A stretch of 53,474 bases of DNA from Acidimicrobiaceae bacterium (GCA_003133665.1 PKYK01000072.1:1-53474), one strand, 5' to 3'; shown: positions 44,504 through 53,474, counted from the stretch's first letter. The notes: generated by a model not told the origin, from the letters alone. A program made the numbers and translations.

Positions 44504-46452
44504 CGTTCTCCACCCTGCTCATCGCCAATCGGGGCGAGATCGCTCGTCGCATCATTCGCGGCGCCCGCGCCATGGGGCTTCGCACGGTGGTCGTCTACGT
44601 CGACGCCGACGCCCGGGCCCCCTTCGTCGCCGATGCCGATCAAGCCATTCGCCTGGCGACGGGCTATCTCGACGGCCCCGGGATCCTCGCGGCCGCCGCG
44701 CTGAGCGGAGCGCAGGCCGTCCACCCGGGCTACGGTTTCCTGTCCGAGAACGCCGAGTTCGCCGGCCAGGTCGAGGCAGCCGGGCTGGTCTGGGTCGGCC
44801 CGTCACCCAAGGTGATCGCCGCCATGGGCGACAAACTCGCCGCCAAACGGATGGCGCAAGCCGCGGGCCTCGGGGTCCTGCACTCGAGTGAGGATCCCAA
44901 GGACGCCGGCGCGATTGGTTATCCCCTGATGGTGAAGGCTGCCGCCGGCGGCGGCGGCAAGGGGATGAGGATCGTGCGCGACGCCTCCCAACTGGGCGAG
45001 GCGGTCGCCAGCGCGCGCAGAGAGGCCGCCGCCGGCTTCGGCGACGACCGGGTGTTCCTCGAGCGCTACGTGGCCTCATCGCGCCACGTGGAGATCCAGA
45101 TTCTCGGTGACCATCACGGCAATCTCATCCACCTCGGTGAACGCGAGTGTTCCATTCAACGCCGTCACCAGAAACTGGTGGAGGAGTCCCCGTCGCCGAT
45201 TGTCGGCGAGGCCATGCGCGCGGCGATGGGATCGGCGGCGGTCGAGCTGGCGCGCGCCATTGGCTACCAGTCAGCCGGTACGGTCGAATTCCTGGTCGAT
45301 GACGAGACCCATGACTTCTACTTCTTGGAGGTCAACACCCGCCTCCAGGTCGAGCACCCCGTGACCGAAGCAGTCACGGGGATCGACCTGGTGCGAGAGC
45401 AGTTGCGCATCGCCAGCGGCGAACCGTTGGGCTACGTCCAGGGCGACGTCCGCTTTCACGGCCACGCCATCGAGGTTCGCCTCTGCGCGGAAGATCCGAG
45501 CGCGGGATTCCTGCCCGCCACCGGCACGCTCGTCGCCTTCGAGCCCGCCAGTGAGCCGTCGGTGCGCTGGGAATCCGGCGTCGAACAGGGCTCAACGGTC
45601 AGCGTGACCTTCGATCCGATGCTCACCAAGGTCATCGCGCACGCCCCGACCCGATCCGAGGCGGCGTCGGTCCTGGCCCTGGCCCTGGAACGGCTCCACC
45701 TGGGCGGGGTCTCGACCAACCGCGACTTTCTCGCCGCCACGCTGCGCCACGACGGTTTCCTCAGTGGTGACACGACGACCGACTTCATCGAGCGGTTCGA
45801 ACCCGCTCGCGCGCTGACGCTGAGCGACGACGAGTTGACCTGGGCCAGCACCGCCGGCGCGCTCTGGCTGCAGGGCGAGAACCGTGCGAATGCGCCCGTC
45901 CTCTCGAAGGTTCCCAGTGGCTGGCGCAACGCGCGCCTGCCCGGTCAAAGCGTGTCGCTGCGCTGGGTCGATCGGACCGTCGACGTCATCTATCGCTCGC
46001 GTCGCGACGGCGTCTTCGATGTCGGTGAGCACGACGGGGCCCTGGTGCATCGCTGGAGTCCGCGCGACATCGACGTCGAGGTCAACGGACGAAGGGCGAC
46101 GGCTCGCGTCACCCGTTCGAGCGGACACCTCTACGTGCAGACGCTCAGGGGCACGGCGAGCTTCGAGATCGTGCCCCGGTTCGTCGTTCCCGGGTTCGAC
46201 GTCGCGCACGGTGGACTCAGCGCGCCGATGCCGGGCGTGGTGGTTGACGTTCGCGTGGTGGTGGGCCAGCACGTCGAGGCGGCCGAGACCCTGGTCGTGA
46301 TGGAGGCCATGAAGATGGAGCACGTCATCACCGCGCCGAGCGACGGAACCGTGAGCGCCGTCTTCGTAGCGACCACCCAGCAGGTCGATAGTGGTGCCGT
46401 ACTGCTCACCATCGAACCCGACGAGGGTGCCTCACCAGACGGGGAGAGCTGA
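44500..46452 (+). CDS. Acyl-CoA carboxylase biotin carboxylase/BCCP (alpha) subunit
   Basis: 650 residues from the GTG at 44500. Biotin carboxylase domain: LLIANRGEIARRI, HPGYGFLSENAEFA, KAAAGGGGKGMRIV (ATP loop), EVNTRLQVEHPVTEAVTG. After about residue 460 comes a weakly conserved linking part, and the C-terminal biotinyl domain has the lysine in VVMEAMKMEHVI. It pairs with the beta subunit in an ATP- and bicarbonate-dependent carboxylation. AtuA follows after 2 bases. The open frame is much longer upstream, but that part is antiparallel noise within the beta gene. Confidence 0.94.
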   Translation: MTFSTLLIANRGEIARRIIRGARAMGLRTVVVYVDADARAPFVADADQAIRLATGYLDGPGILAAAALSGAQAVHPGYGFLSENAEFAGQVEAAGLVWVGPSPKVIAAMGDKLAAKRMAQAAGLGVLHSSEDPKDAGAIGYPLMVKAAAGGGGKGMRIVRDASQLGEAVASARREAAAGFGDDRVFLERYVASSRHVEIQILGDHHGNLIHLGERECSIQRRHQKLVEESPSPIVGEAMRAAMGSAAVELARAIGYQSAGTVEFLVDDETHDFYFLEVNTRLQVEHPVTEAVTGIDLVREQLRIASGEPLGYVQGDVRFHGHAIEVRLCAEDPSAGFLPATGTLVAFEPASEPSVRWESGVEQGSTVSVTFDPMLTKVIAHAPTRSEAASVLALALERLHLGGVSTNRDFLAATLRHDGFLSGDTTTDFIERFEPARALTLSDDELTWASTAGALWLQGENRANAPVLSKVPSGWRNARLPGQSVSLRWVDRTVDVIYRSRRDGVFDVGEHDGALVHRWSPRDIDVEVNGRRATARVTRSSGHLYVQTLRGTASFEIVPRFVVPGFDVAHGGLSAPMPGVVVDVRVVVGQHVEAAETLVVMEAMKMEHVITAPSDGTVSAVFVATTQQVDSGAVLLTIEPDEGASPDGES

Positions 46453-46454
46453 CC

Positions 46455-48221
46455 ATGGCCGCGCCACTTCGAATCGCCAACTGTTCGGGTTTCTACGGCG
46501 ATCGTCTGTCGGCGGCCACCGAGATGGTTGAAGGGGGCCCGATCGACGTCCTGACCGGCGACTGGCTCGCCGAGTTGACCATGCTGATCCTGGCGAGAAC
46601 GCAGGCCAAGAATCCCGGGGCCGGCTACGCCCGAAGTTTCGTCGCGCAGATGGAACAGGTCATGGGCACCTGTCTCGACCGGGGCATCAAGGTGGTGTCC
46701 AACGCCGGGGGCCTCGACCCCGATCACTGCGCCGAAGCGATTGGCGAAGTCGCGGCCAAACTCGGTCTCTCGCCCACCATTGCCTACGTCAACGGCGACA
46801 ATCTGCTGCCTCGGCTCGAAGAGCTGCGGGCGGCCGGCGTCGACTTGGCCCACTTCGAAACCGGCGAGCCGGTGGGCGACATCTCTCGGTTCATCACCGC
46901 GAACGCCTATCTGGGCTGCTTCGGCATCGTCGAGGCGTTGCGAATGGGTGCCGACATCGTGGTGACCGGACGCGTCACTGACGCAGCCGTGGTCTGCGGC
47001 CCCGCGGCCTGGCACCACGGTTGGTCGCGCGACAACTGGGATGCGCTCGCCGGCGCCGTGGTCGCCGGCCACGTGATCGAGTGCGGCGCCCAGGTCACCG
47101 GGGGCAACTACTCGTTCTTCACCGAAGTGCCGGGCATGACGCGAGTGGGCTTTCCCTGGGTCGAGATCGCCGAGGACGGTTCGTCGGTGGTCGGCAAGCA
47201 TGACGGCACCGGCGGGGAGGTCTCGATCGGCACGGTGACCTCCCAGTTGCTCTACGAGATCGCCAGCCCCACGTACCTGGGTCCGGACGTCTCGGCACGA
47301 TTCGACACGATCCACCTCGACCAGATCGCGAAGGATCGGGTGCGCATCAGCGGGACCAAGGGAGAACCGCCGCCGCCGACGCTGAAGGTGGCCATGAACG
47401 AGGTCGGCGGGTACCGCAAGGACCTGAACGTCGCCCTTACCGGGCTCGACATCGAGGCGAAGGCTCGTCTCGTCGAGGACGCGTTCTGGCTCGCGTGTCC
47501 CTTCGGTCCCGACGACTTCGACAGCGTGACCACGAGGCTCGTTCGGACCGACAAGCCCGACCCGCCCACCAACGAAGAGGCCGTGGCCCTGTGGCGCATC
47601 ACCTTGAAGGATCGCGACGAGCGCAAGGTCGGCCGCGCCGTCGCCAACGCCGCGGTCGAGATCGCCCTCGCCACCATTCCGGGATTCTTCAACGTGGGGG
47701 GAAGCCCCTCGGGCGGTTCGGCCTTCGGCGTCTACCGGCCGGCCCTGGTGCCCGCCGAACTGGTGCCCCAGTACGTCGCTGTCCTCAACGGCGACCGCAC
47801 GGTCGTGGACTCGGTCGCGCCGACCGGCGAGACCCACGTGGTCGGCGACCCGGGGCCCTCGGCGACCGCGCCGAGCGGACCGACGACGATGGCGTCCCTC
47901 GGTCGGCTGTTCGGAGCACGGTCGGGTGACAAGGGCGGCAACGCCAACCTCGGCGTGTTCGCCCGCAGCGACGAAGCCTGGGCGTGGTTGGATGGATTCT
48001 TGAGCGTCGAGCAGTTCCGCCGACTCCTGCCCGAGACGGCGCCGCTGGCGGTCGATCGCTACCGCCTGCCGGCTCTGCGTTCACTCAACTTCGTCGTCCA
48101 CGATCTGCTTGAGGAAGGTGTCGCTGCCTCGTCGCGTCAAGACGCCCAGGCCAAGGGCCTCGGCGAATGGCTCCGCAGCCGGGTGGTCGCCATCCCCACG
48201 TCCCTGCTCGCGCTATCGTGA
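46455..48221 (+). CDS. atuA: AtuA-family protein (DUF1446; acyclic terpene utilisation)
   Basis: 588 residues, with the long N-terminal AtuA domain (RIANCSGFYGDRLSAATEMV, VVSNAGGLDPDHCAEAI, VTGRVTDAAVVCGPAAWH, VTGGNYSFFTEVPG) and a short C-terminal ferredoxin-like domain (GRLFGARSGDKGGNANLGVF). AtuA is essential for citronellol/geraniol growth in Pseudomonas, yet its reaction has not been settled (family knowledge). Here it follows the carboxylase subunits, so it may act on the same acyl-CoA. ATG start; its TGA overlaps the GTG of the next gene (GTGA). Confidence 0.88.
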   Translation: MAAPLRIANCSGFYGDRLSAATEMVEGGPIDVLTGDWLAELTMLILARTQAKNPGAGYARSFVAQMEQVMGTCLDRGIKVVSNAGGLDPDHCAEAIGEVAAKLGLSPTIAYVNGDNLLPRLEELRAAGVDLAHFETGEPVGDISRFITANAYLGCFGIVEALRMGADIVVTGRVTDAAVVCGPAAWHHGWSRDNWDALAGAVVAGHVIECGAQVTGGNYSFFTEVPGMTRVGFPWVEIAEDGSSVVGKHDGTGGEVSIGTVTSQLLYEIASPTYLGPDVSARFDTIHLDQIAKDRVRISGTKGEPPPPTLKVAMNEVGGYRKDLNVALTGLDIEAKARLVEDAFWLACPFGPDDFDSVTTRLVRTDKPDPPTNEEAVALWRITLKDRDERKVGRAVANAAVEIALATIPGFFNVGGSPSGGSAFGVYRPALVPAELVPQYVAVLNGDRTVVDSVAPTGETHVVGDPGPSATAPSGPTTMASLGRLFGARSGDKGGNANLGVFARSDEAWAWLDGFLSVEQFRRLLPETAPLAVDRYRLPALRSLNFVVHDLLEEGVAASSRQDAQAKGLGEWLRSRVVAIPTSLLALS

Positions 48222-49054
48222 GCGACCCCGCTCGCAACGGCGCCGCTGTACCGAGCGAGCTGGACGTCGTGCGAGCGGACCTCATCGGCGAGCAGAACGC
48301 GTTGGACGACATCGTGGCCGCGATCAGCGATGACCAATGGCTGACCGCCACGCCCAGCCCCGGGTGGAACGTGGCCGACCAGATCGGGCACCTGGCCTAC
48401 TTCGACGGCACCGCCGCCAACGCCGTTCTCGACCCCGACGGCTTTCGCGCCGGGATGGACGAGCTCTTCGTGGGCGCCGTCGCCCGAGGCGTCGACGAGT
48501 TCACGCTGGGTGCGTTTCGGGCGTTGTCGCCCGGCCAGCAGCTCGCGGCGTGGCGTCACAACCGGGTCGTACTCGCCGAAGCGGCGAAGACCCTTCGCGA
48601 CGGCACCCGCGTCGAGTGGTACGGCCCGTCGATGGGGGCCAAGTCGTTCCTGACGGCCCGGCTGATGGAGGTGTGGGCGCACGGCACCGACATTGTCGAC
48701 GCGCTGCATGCCGAACGGCCGTCTACCGACCGGATTCGTCACATCGCCCAGCTCGGCTTCATCACGCGCAAGTGGTCGTACACGGTGCGCGGAGAGACTC
48801 CCCCCGCGGGCGACGTTCGACTTGAACTGACGAGCCCATCGGGCCAACTGTGGACGTGGGGACCCGACGCCGCCGACGACACGATTCGGGGCCCCGCGGA
48901 GGACTTCTGCCTGGTCGTCACCCAGCGTCGCCACGTCGACGACACGTCGTTGGAGACCGGCGAACTCGGCCGTCACTGGCTGCTGCGGGCCCAGGCCTTC
49001 GCCGGCGGCCCGAGTGACGGCCCCAAGCCAAGGAGCGCGGATGAACCTCGTTGA
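48218..49054 (+). CDS. TIGR03084-type DinB/MDMPI-like metal-binding protein
   Basis: 278 residues from the GTG at 48218, overlapping the atuA stop (GTGA). The N-terminal four-helix bundle has the MDMPI/DinB look: PGWNVADQIGHLAYFDGTAAN with the first His ligand, then RLMEVWAHGTDIVDAL with the second. The C-terminal half (about 180-278) is beta-rich. Mycothiol-dependent maleylpyruvate isomerase is the best known member; in this cassette it might use mycothiol or another thiol with an acyl-CoA intermediate, but no function is established. It overlaps the hydratase gene by 14 bases. Confidence 0.78.
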   Translation: MSDPARNGAAVPSELDVVRADLIGEQNALDDIVAAISDDQWLTATPSPGWNVADQIGHLAYFDGTAANAVLDPDGFRAGMDELFVGAVARGVDEFTLGAFRALSPGQQLAAWRHNRVVLAEAAKTLRDGTRVEWYGPSMGAKSFLTARLMEVWAHGTDIVDALHAERPSTDRIRHIAQLGFITRKWSYTVRGETPPAGDVRLELTSPSGQLWTWGPDAADDTIRGPAEDFCLVVTQRRHVDDTSLETGELGRHWLLRAQAFAGGPSDGPKPRSADEPR

Positions 49055-49841
49055 AACTGAGATCACCGACGGCGTGATGACCATCACTCTCGCCGACGAG
49101 CCGCGTCGCAATGCGTTGAGTCGCCAACTGCTCTCAGAGCTCGTGGCCGCGATTGACCTGGTCGACCAGGACCCTGACGTTCGCGTCGCGGTCCTCACCA
49201 ACCGGGGCAGCGTCTTTTGCGCCGGCGCCAATCTCGCCGAAAACACGTCGCCAGCGCCGATCCCCGACGGCGGCCGCTCGATAGGGATGGGTGGACTCTT
49301 CGAACGGATCCGCCACTCCCCCAAGCCGTTCATCGGTCGCCTTGCTGGTCACTGCGTCGCCGGCGGCGTCGGGCTCGCCGCAGTGATGGACATCTCGGTC
49401 GCGATCGATTCGGCGAAGTTCGGATTCACCGAGGTCCGCGTCGGCGTGGCCCCGGCGATGATCTCGGTCGTGTGTTTGCCCAAGATGCGACTCGCCGACG
49501 CACGGTCCGCCTTCTTGCGCGGCAACCGATTCCTCGCCGGCGAAGCGGCCCGAATGGGCCTCATCAACAAGGCGGTCCCGGTCGAGGAGCTCGACGAGGA
49601 AATCGCGTTGATCGTCAACGACCTGCTCGCCGGCGAACCCCATGCCATAGCCAAGGCCAAGCAGTTGACGATGGTCGTGCCGTCGCTGCCGGTCGACGAG
49701 GCGTTTGCCTGGACGACCCAACTCTCGGGCGAGCTGTTCGCGAGCGACGAGGCCCGAGAGGGAATGGCGGCGTTCCTGGAGAAACGCCCCGCGTCATGGG
49801 TACGTCACCTCTCCACGGACGAATCGACGGAAACCACCTGA
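49041..49841 (+). CDS. Enoyl-CoA hydratase/isomerase family protein
   Basis: 266 residues. Crotonase fold: VMTITLADEPRRNALSRQ, then the oxyanion-hole GSVFCAGANLAE near residue 60, and GHCVAGGVGLAAVMDISVA near 110, FTEVRVGVAPAMISVVCLPKM. The acidic residues of true hydratases are not both obvious, so the reaction could be hydration, isomerisation or cleavage of a carboxylated enoyl-CoA. Start ATG at 49041 with AAGGAG six bases upstream. It is the last gene of the cassette, converging on sua5 after 58 bases. In the Atu pathway a hydratase (AtuE) acts after geranyl-CoA carboxylase. Confidence 0.9.
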   Translation: MNLVETEITDGVMTITLADEPRRNALSRQLLSELVAAIDLVDQDPDVRVAVLTNRGSVFCAGANLAENTSPAPIPDGGRSIGMGGLFERIRHSPKPFIGRLAGHCVAGGVGLAAVMDISVAIDSAKFGFTEVRVGVAPAMISVVCLPKMRLADARSAFLRGNRFLAGEAARMGLINKAVPVEELDEEIALIVNDLLAGEPHAIAKAKQLTMVVPSLPVDEAFAWTTQLSGELFASDEAREGMAAFLEKRPASWVRHLSTDESTETT

Positions 49842-49899
49842 CGTCGTCGAGCCGCGCCTGGAAAGACTTGTCGCCCCGACCCACCAGAAAACGACCGAT

Positions 49900-50502
49900 C
49901 TAGTTCAGAACGTTTCTGAGTTCACCGGCACCGATGGCCCCTTCGCGTACCAGGCGCCACGGCGTAACGGAAAGGTCGACAACGGTGGAGACCTGGCCAG
50001 ACCGTTCGCCGTCGTCCACGACGCCGTCGAGTCCATCTTGACCACCAAAGGCGTTCAAGACTTCCGCAACGCTTTCGCACGGCGGTTCGCCGTGTTCATT
50101 CGCACTCGAGACCGCGAGCGGTCCACTTCGGTTCAAGATACCGAGCAGGAGTTCGTCGTCGGGTATCCGAAAACCCACGGCGTCGGAGTTGCTGCCGACA
50201 CGCTGTGCAAGTTCGTGGGGAACGCGAACAATGATTGTAAGTGCACCCGGCCAGAACTCCCGACTGAGTCGGCTCGCGTCATCGGGCCACGTCACCCCCA
50301 ACCGGGCGATCTGCTCGAGTGAGGCCGCGAGCACAGGCAACGCCACCGTAGTCGGACGTCGCTTTAGCGCAAAGAGCGTGGCGACCGCTGACGGATGCGA
50401 GAGCGCCGCCGCGATGCCGTACACGGTGTCGGTGGGAATCGCCACGACCGCGCCCTCGGCCAGGAGCCGAACGGCGGCGTCGCGGTCGATGACGCTCGCC
50501 AT
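49900..50502 (-). CDS. L-threonylcarbamoyladenylate synthase (Sua5/YwlC/YrdC family)
   Basis: Makes threonylcarbamoyl-AMP for the t6A base of ANN-decoding tRNAs, 200 residues from the ATG at 50502. AIPTDTVYGIAAALSHPSAVATLFALKRRP (in part), LPVLAASLEQIARL, FWPGALTIIV and PLAVSSANEHGEPPC are diagnostic. The ATG shares a base with the stop of prmC (TGATG). The usual C-terminal Sua5 extension is absent. It is the last gene of this minus-strand block; the converging hydratase gene is 58 bases away. Confidence 0.93.
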   Translation of the reverse strand: MASVIDRDAAVRLLAEGAVVAIPTDTVYGIAAALSHPSAVATLFALKRRPTTVALPVLAASLEQIARLGVTWPDDASRLSREFWPGALTIIVRVPHELAQRVGSNSDAVGFRIPDDELLLGILNRSGPLAVSSANEHGEPPCESVAEVLNAFGGQDGLDGVVDDGERSGQVSTVVDLSVTPWRLVREGAIGAGELRNVLN

Positions 50503-51329
50503 CAGCGACGCGCCACCAGTAGCCGCGGACGGCCGGACAGATCGTCGAGGTCCTCTACCGACGTGAAGCCCGCCGACGTCGCCGCGGCGACGACGGCGTC
50601 GCGATGCTCGCTTCCATGCTCGCAGAGCAAGATCCCCTCGGGAGTGAGCCACCGGCGCGCCTCGTTGATGATGACTTCGAGGTCCGCGAAGCCCGCGACA
50701 CCTTGCGCGTCGGGCGCGACGATGGCGTCCCTCGGCTCGTAGGTCAGCACTCGGTCGAGATGGGCGAACTCCACATCACCAACGTAGGGCGGGTTCGCCA
50801 CGACGAGATCGACGTGGCCCTGCAGTGACTCGTCGACGTCGGCGAACCACGATGAGTGCACGAAGGAGACGGCGTGCAGCTGGTGTTTCAGCGCGTTGCG
50901 ACGCGCAACCTCGAGGGCTTCGAGTGATTCGTCGACGGCCACCAGTGTCGCCACGATGCCGCGACTGCGTAGTTCGTCCAAGAGCGCCAGACCTATCGCC
51001 CCCGACCCACAGCCCAGGTCCAGGATGGTCGGAGCGACGACGCCGCCCTTAGCCAGTTCCTGCAGAGCAGCCCCGACGAGTTCCTCGGTCTCGGGCCGGG
51101 GAATGAGCACCCGTGAGTCCAGATCCAGATCGAGGGAGCGAAAGGGCCAGTGGCCAATGATGTACTGCAGGGGCTCGCCCTCGAGTCGGCGCCGCGCCGC
51201 GGCATTCAGTGCGGGCACGGTGTCGAGGTCGCCTCCGAGGACGAACTCCTCGACCAACCAGCGAGCCTCGCGCCGTTCAATGCCGGCCGCGACGAGCTCG
51301 GCCACCAGAACGGCGTTAACGTCCGTCAC
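50502..51329 (-). CDS. prmC: Release-factor glutamine methyltransferase PrmC
   Basis: SAM-dependent N5-methylation of the Gln in the GGQ motif of release factors, 275 residues from the GTG at 51329, which overlaps prfA by 14 bases. The SAM loop LDLGCGSGAIGLALL and the catalytic NPPY in VVANPPYVGD are intact, and LIPRPETEELV matches. The gene order prfA-prmC-sua5 is conserved in many bacteria and supports the call. Confidence 0.95.
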   Translation of the reverse strand: MTDVNAVLVAELVAAGIERREARWLVEEFVLGGDLDTVPALNAAARRRLEGEPLQYIIGHWPFRSLDLDLDSRVLIPRPETEELVGAALQELAKGGVVAPTILDLGCGSGAIGLALLDELRSRGIVATLVAVDESLEALEVARRNALKHQLHAVSFVHSSWFADVDESLQGHVDLVVANPPYVGDVEFAHLDRVLTYEPRDAIVAPDAQGVAGFADLEVIINEARRWLTPEGILLCEHGSEHRDAVVAAATSAGFTSVEDLDDLSGRPRLLVARR

Positions 51330-52395
51330 TCTCGGCCAGTTGACGGGCACGCTTGTCGGCCAAGAGCGCGTCGATGTAGGGATCGAGGTCACCCGCCAAC
51401 ACCGCGTCCAGGGTGTAGTTCGTCAGGTTGATGCGGTGATCGGTCACGCGATTCTCCTTGAAGTTGTAGGTGCGGATCTTCTCGCTGCGACCGCCGCCTC
51501 CCAACTGCGAACGCTTCAGGTCACCGAGCTCGCTCGCCTGAGCGTCCTGGGCGGCCTTCAAGAGGCGCGAGCGCAGCACGATGAGTGCCTTCGCCCGATT
51601 CTGGATCTGACTCTTCTCGTCCTGCATCGAAACAACGATGCCCGAGGGCAGGTGGGTGATACGCACCGCCGAGTCAGTCGTGTTCACGCTCTGGCCTCCG
51701 GGGCCCGAAGAGCGGTAGACGTCGATCTTCAGATCACTGGGGTCGATGGCGACGTCGACCTCTTCGGCCTCGGGAAGGACCGAGACCGTCGCCGACGACG
51801 TGTGGACCCGACCCTTGGCCTCGGTGGTCGGCACGCGCTGCACTCGGTGCACGCCAGCCTCCTGGGCGAGACGATTCCAGGCGTCGTCGCCCTTCACGAG
51901 ATACGTTCCCTCGTCGAGCCCACCCTGTTCCGACTCGCGTTCCTCCACGACCTCGAACTTCCAGCCCCGAAGGGCCGCGTAACGGCGGTACATCTCGGCG
52001 AGGTCGGCGGCGAACAAATTGGCCTCTTCGCCTCCCTCGGCGCCGCGGATCTCCAAGATCACGTTGCGTCCCTCATTGGGGTCGCGGGGCAGGAGCAGCG
52101 TTTCGAGTGTCATCTCGAGTTCGGGAATCCGCGCTTCGGTGACGTTGATCTCGTCGCGCCACTGTTCGCGATCGTCGCCGCTTGACTCGTTGAACATCTC
52201 TTTGGCGGTTTCCAGGTCCGCTTGAACGGCCTTCAGGGCGAGCCACGCCTGATTGATCTCGGCGAGTTCCTTGTAGCGACGCGACAGGTCACGCAGCCGG
52301 TTCAGGTCACTCGCGACATCGGGTTGGGCGAGGGCCGCTTCGACAGTGTGAAGTTCGTCCTGGAGGACGGTCAGCGTTTCGTCGAGGGAGCGCAC
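51316..52395 (-). CDS. prfA: Peptide chain release factor 1 (PrfA)
   Basis: Recognises UAA and UAG stop codons and releases the peptide, 359 residues. The GGQ loop SSGPGGQSVNTTDSAVRITH (near 230) and the PxT stop-recognition region VQRVPTTEAKGR are present. GTG start at 52395, 24 bases after rpmE. Gln in GGQ is the target of the downstream PrmC. Confidence 0.97.
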   Translation of the reverse strand: MRSLDETLTVLQDELHTVEAALAQPDVASDLNRLRDLSRRYKELAEINQAWLALKAVQADLETAKEMFNESSGDDREQWRDEINVTEARIPELEMTLETLLLPRDPNEGRNVILEIRGAEGGEEANLFAADLAEMYRRYAALRGWKFEVVEERESEQGGLDEGTYLVKGDDAWNRLAQEAGVHRVQRVPTTEAKGRVHTSSATVSVLPEAEEVDVAIDPSDLKIDVYRSSGPGGQSVNTTDSAVRITHLPSGIVVSMQDEKSQIQNRAKALIVLRSRLLKAAQDAQASELGDLKRSQLGGGGRSEKIRTYNFKENRVTDHRINLTNYTLDAVLAGDLDPYIDALLADKRARQLAESDGR

Positions 52396-52419
52396 GAAGA
52401 GTGGTGAGCGCTCGTCGGC

Positions 52420-52647
52420 TTACGCCTTCGGAGCGCGCGCCTTGGAGGTCTTCTGGGCGTACCGACGTTGGAATCGCTCGACGCGACCACCGGTGTCGAC
52501 GAGCTTCTGCTTGCCCGTGAAGAAGGGGTGGCACTCGTTGCACAGTTCCACGGTCATTACGGGTTTGGTCGACTCGGTCGTGAAGGTGTTCCCGCACGAG
52601 CAGGTGACGGTCGCTTCGCCGTAGTTGGGGTGAATATCTGGCTTCAT
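52420..52647 (-). CDS. rpmE: 50S ribosomal protein L31 (RpmE), zinc-binding form
   Basis: 75 residues. The four Zn ligands are CSCGNTF (C16, C18) and CNECHPF (C37, C40), so this is the C+ form that stores Zn. [21 protein letters not shown] is the family end. A clean AAGGAG site precedes the ATG. It lies between rho (38 bases upstream) and prfA. Confidence 0.97.
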   Translation of the reverse strand: MKPDIHPNYGEATVTCSCGNTFTTESTKPVMTVELCNECHPFFTGKQKLVDTGGRVERFQRRYAQKTSKARAPKA

Positions 52648-52685
52648 GAGTGCTCCTTGTTGCGAAGATTGAGTTTACAGGGAAA

Positions 52686-53474
52686 TCAGCTGGTGGGGTT
52701 CGGGCCCCTGGCAATCTCAGCCAGGAACTCGGCATTCGAGCGGGTGGACTTGAGTTTGTCAATCAGCAGCTCGAGTCCGGCCGCCTCTCGACCCTCGGAC
52801 GCGAGGCCGTTCAGCACGCGGCGCAGCTTCCACACCTGGGGCAGGGAGTCGCGGTCGAAGAGCAGCTCTTCGTGACGCGTCGACGAGCCGTTGACATCGA
52901 TCGCCGGGTACAGCCGGCGCTCGGCCAGACGACGGTCGAGGCGCAGCTCCATGTTGCCGGTGCCCTTGAACTCCTCGAAGATCACTTCGTCCATCTTCGA
53001 GCCGGTCTCCACCAGGGCGCTGGCGAGAATCGTCAGTGAGCCGCCCTCTTCGATATTGCGCGCCGCGCCGAAGAACTTCTTCGGCGGGTAGAGCGCCCCC
53101 GAGTCCACGCCACCGGACATGATGCGTCCGGTCGCGGGCGCCGCGAGGTTGTAGGCGCGAGCCAGTCGCGTGATGCCATCGAGAATGATGACCACGTCGC
53201 GACCCTGCTCCACGAGGCGCTTGGCGCGCTCGATGCACAGTTCGGCGATGTGGGTGTGCTCTTCGGCCGGACGGTCGAAGGTCGACGAGACCACTTCGCC
53301 CTTGACGCTACGGCGAATGTCGGTGACTTCCTCGGGTCGTTCGTCCACCAAGAGCACCATCAGGTGGACTTCGGGGTTGTTGGCCTCGATGGACTGGGCG
53401 ATCTGCTTCATCACCGTGGTCTTGCCCGCCTTGGGCGGCGAGACAATGAGACCGCGCTGGCCCTTGCCGATCGG
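52686..53474 (-). CDS. rho: Transcription termination factor Rho, C-terminal part (5' truncated by window edge)
   Basis: Hexameric RNA helicase. 262 C-terminal residues are visible: Walker A in PPKAGKTT a few residues from the window edge, [10 protein letters not shown], the Walker B and catalytic region [15 protein letters not shown], and the secondary-site loops [21 protein letters not shown] (in part) and [19 protein letters not shown] end. The N-terminal RNA-binding domain lies outside. Same strand and usual order with rpmE and prfA. Confidence 0.97.
   Translation of the reverse strand, partial: PIGKGQRGLIVSPPKAGKTTVMKQIAQSIEANNPEVHLMVLLVDERPEEVTDIRRSVKGEVVSSTFDRPAEEHTHIAELCIERAKRLVEQGRDVVIILDGITRLARAYNLAAPATGRIMSGGVDSGALYPPKKFFGAARNIEEGGSLTILASALVETGSKMDEVIFEEFKGTGNMELRLDRRLAERRLYPAIDVNGSSTRHEELLFDRDSLPQVWKLRRVLNGLASEGREAAGLELLIDKLKSTRSNAEFLAEIARGPNPTS

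Noticed and set aside
46131..47837. A 568-residue minus-strand open frame across the carboxylase alpha/atuA genes
   Set aside because: Antisense to genes with clear domains; no recognisable family and biased composition.

Overview
The window is a GC-rich, densely coded bacterial chromosome segment of about 53 kb. Several features point to a high-GC actinobacterium, most plausibly of the class Acidimicrobiia or a relative (inference). These are the rho-rpmE-prfA-prmC-sua5 ... rpiB-glyA-wecA-atpZ-atpI-atpBEFHAGDC gene order, an actinobacterial-type LexA palindrome, the ImuA'/ImuB/DnaE2 mutasome, a MurA with Asp in place of the catalytic Cys, LmbE/MshB-like and mycothiol-isomerase-like proteins, an F420-type luciferase-like oxidoreductase, a SepX/GlpR-like division protein, and frequent GTG starts with apparently leaderless promoters. 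No species can be named from the sequence alone.

Bases 1-10.4 kb: the 3' part of adenosylhomocysteinase (+). A minus-strand operon follows with an NMT1-type ABC importer (ATPase, permease, binding protein), a ribokinase and a nucleoside hydrolase, which looks like nucleoside uptake and salvage. Next come a tandem pair of LmbE-type deacetylases, an NRAMP-fold transporter whose metal-site residues are not the canonical ones, and an MgtE-like protein that keeps the Mg-sensing cytoplasmic domains but has no channel.

10.4-19.4 kb: threonine aldolase diverges from a thioesterase, a KAS III enzyme and a coupled nucleotidyltransferase. The SOS mutagenesis operon imuA'-imuB-dnaE2 (minus) follows. It diverges from a gene for an SRAP abasic-site DNA-protein crosslinking protein (plus), and one perfect LexA palindrome lies between them.

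19.4-24.05 kb: a gene-poor accessory stretch behind the 3' end of a tRNA-Ala(CGC) gene. It holds a degenerate CsoR-family regulator, a DUF302 protein, a lipoprotein and an LLM-class oxidoreductase, together with inverted repeats and short tRNA-end-like direct repeats. It may be the worn remains of an integrated element.

24.05-32.1 kb: a SepX/GlpR-like membrane protein; assimilatory sulfate genes, with cysH diverging from cysD-cysN over overlapping promoters, and with a CysH missing one cluster-ligand Cys; an overlapping murA-meaB-membrane protein trio; class II fructose bisphosphatase (glpX); and a small CBS protein.

32.1-42.6 kb: the complete F-type ATP synthase operon led by rpiB-glyA-wecA. 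42.9-49.8 kb: a plus-strand five-gene catabolic cassette with biotin-dependent acyl-CoA carboxylase beta and alpha subunits, an AtuA-family protein, a DinB/MDMPI-like protein and an enoyl-CoA hydratase. It is set into the otherwise minus-strand housekeeping block. 49.9 kb to the end: sua5, prmC, prfA, rpmE and the 3' part of rho. I saw no CRISPR array, no intact insertion sequence and no rRNA.
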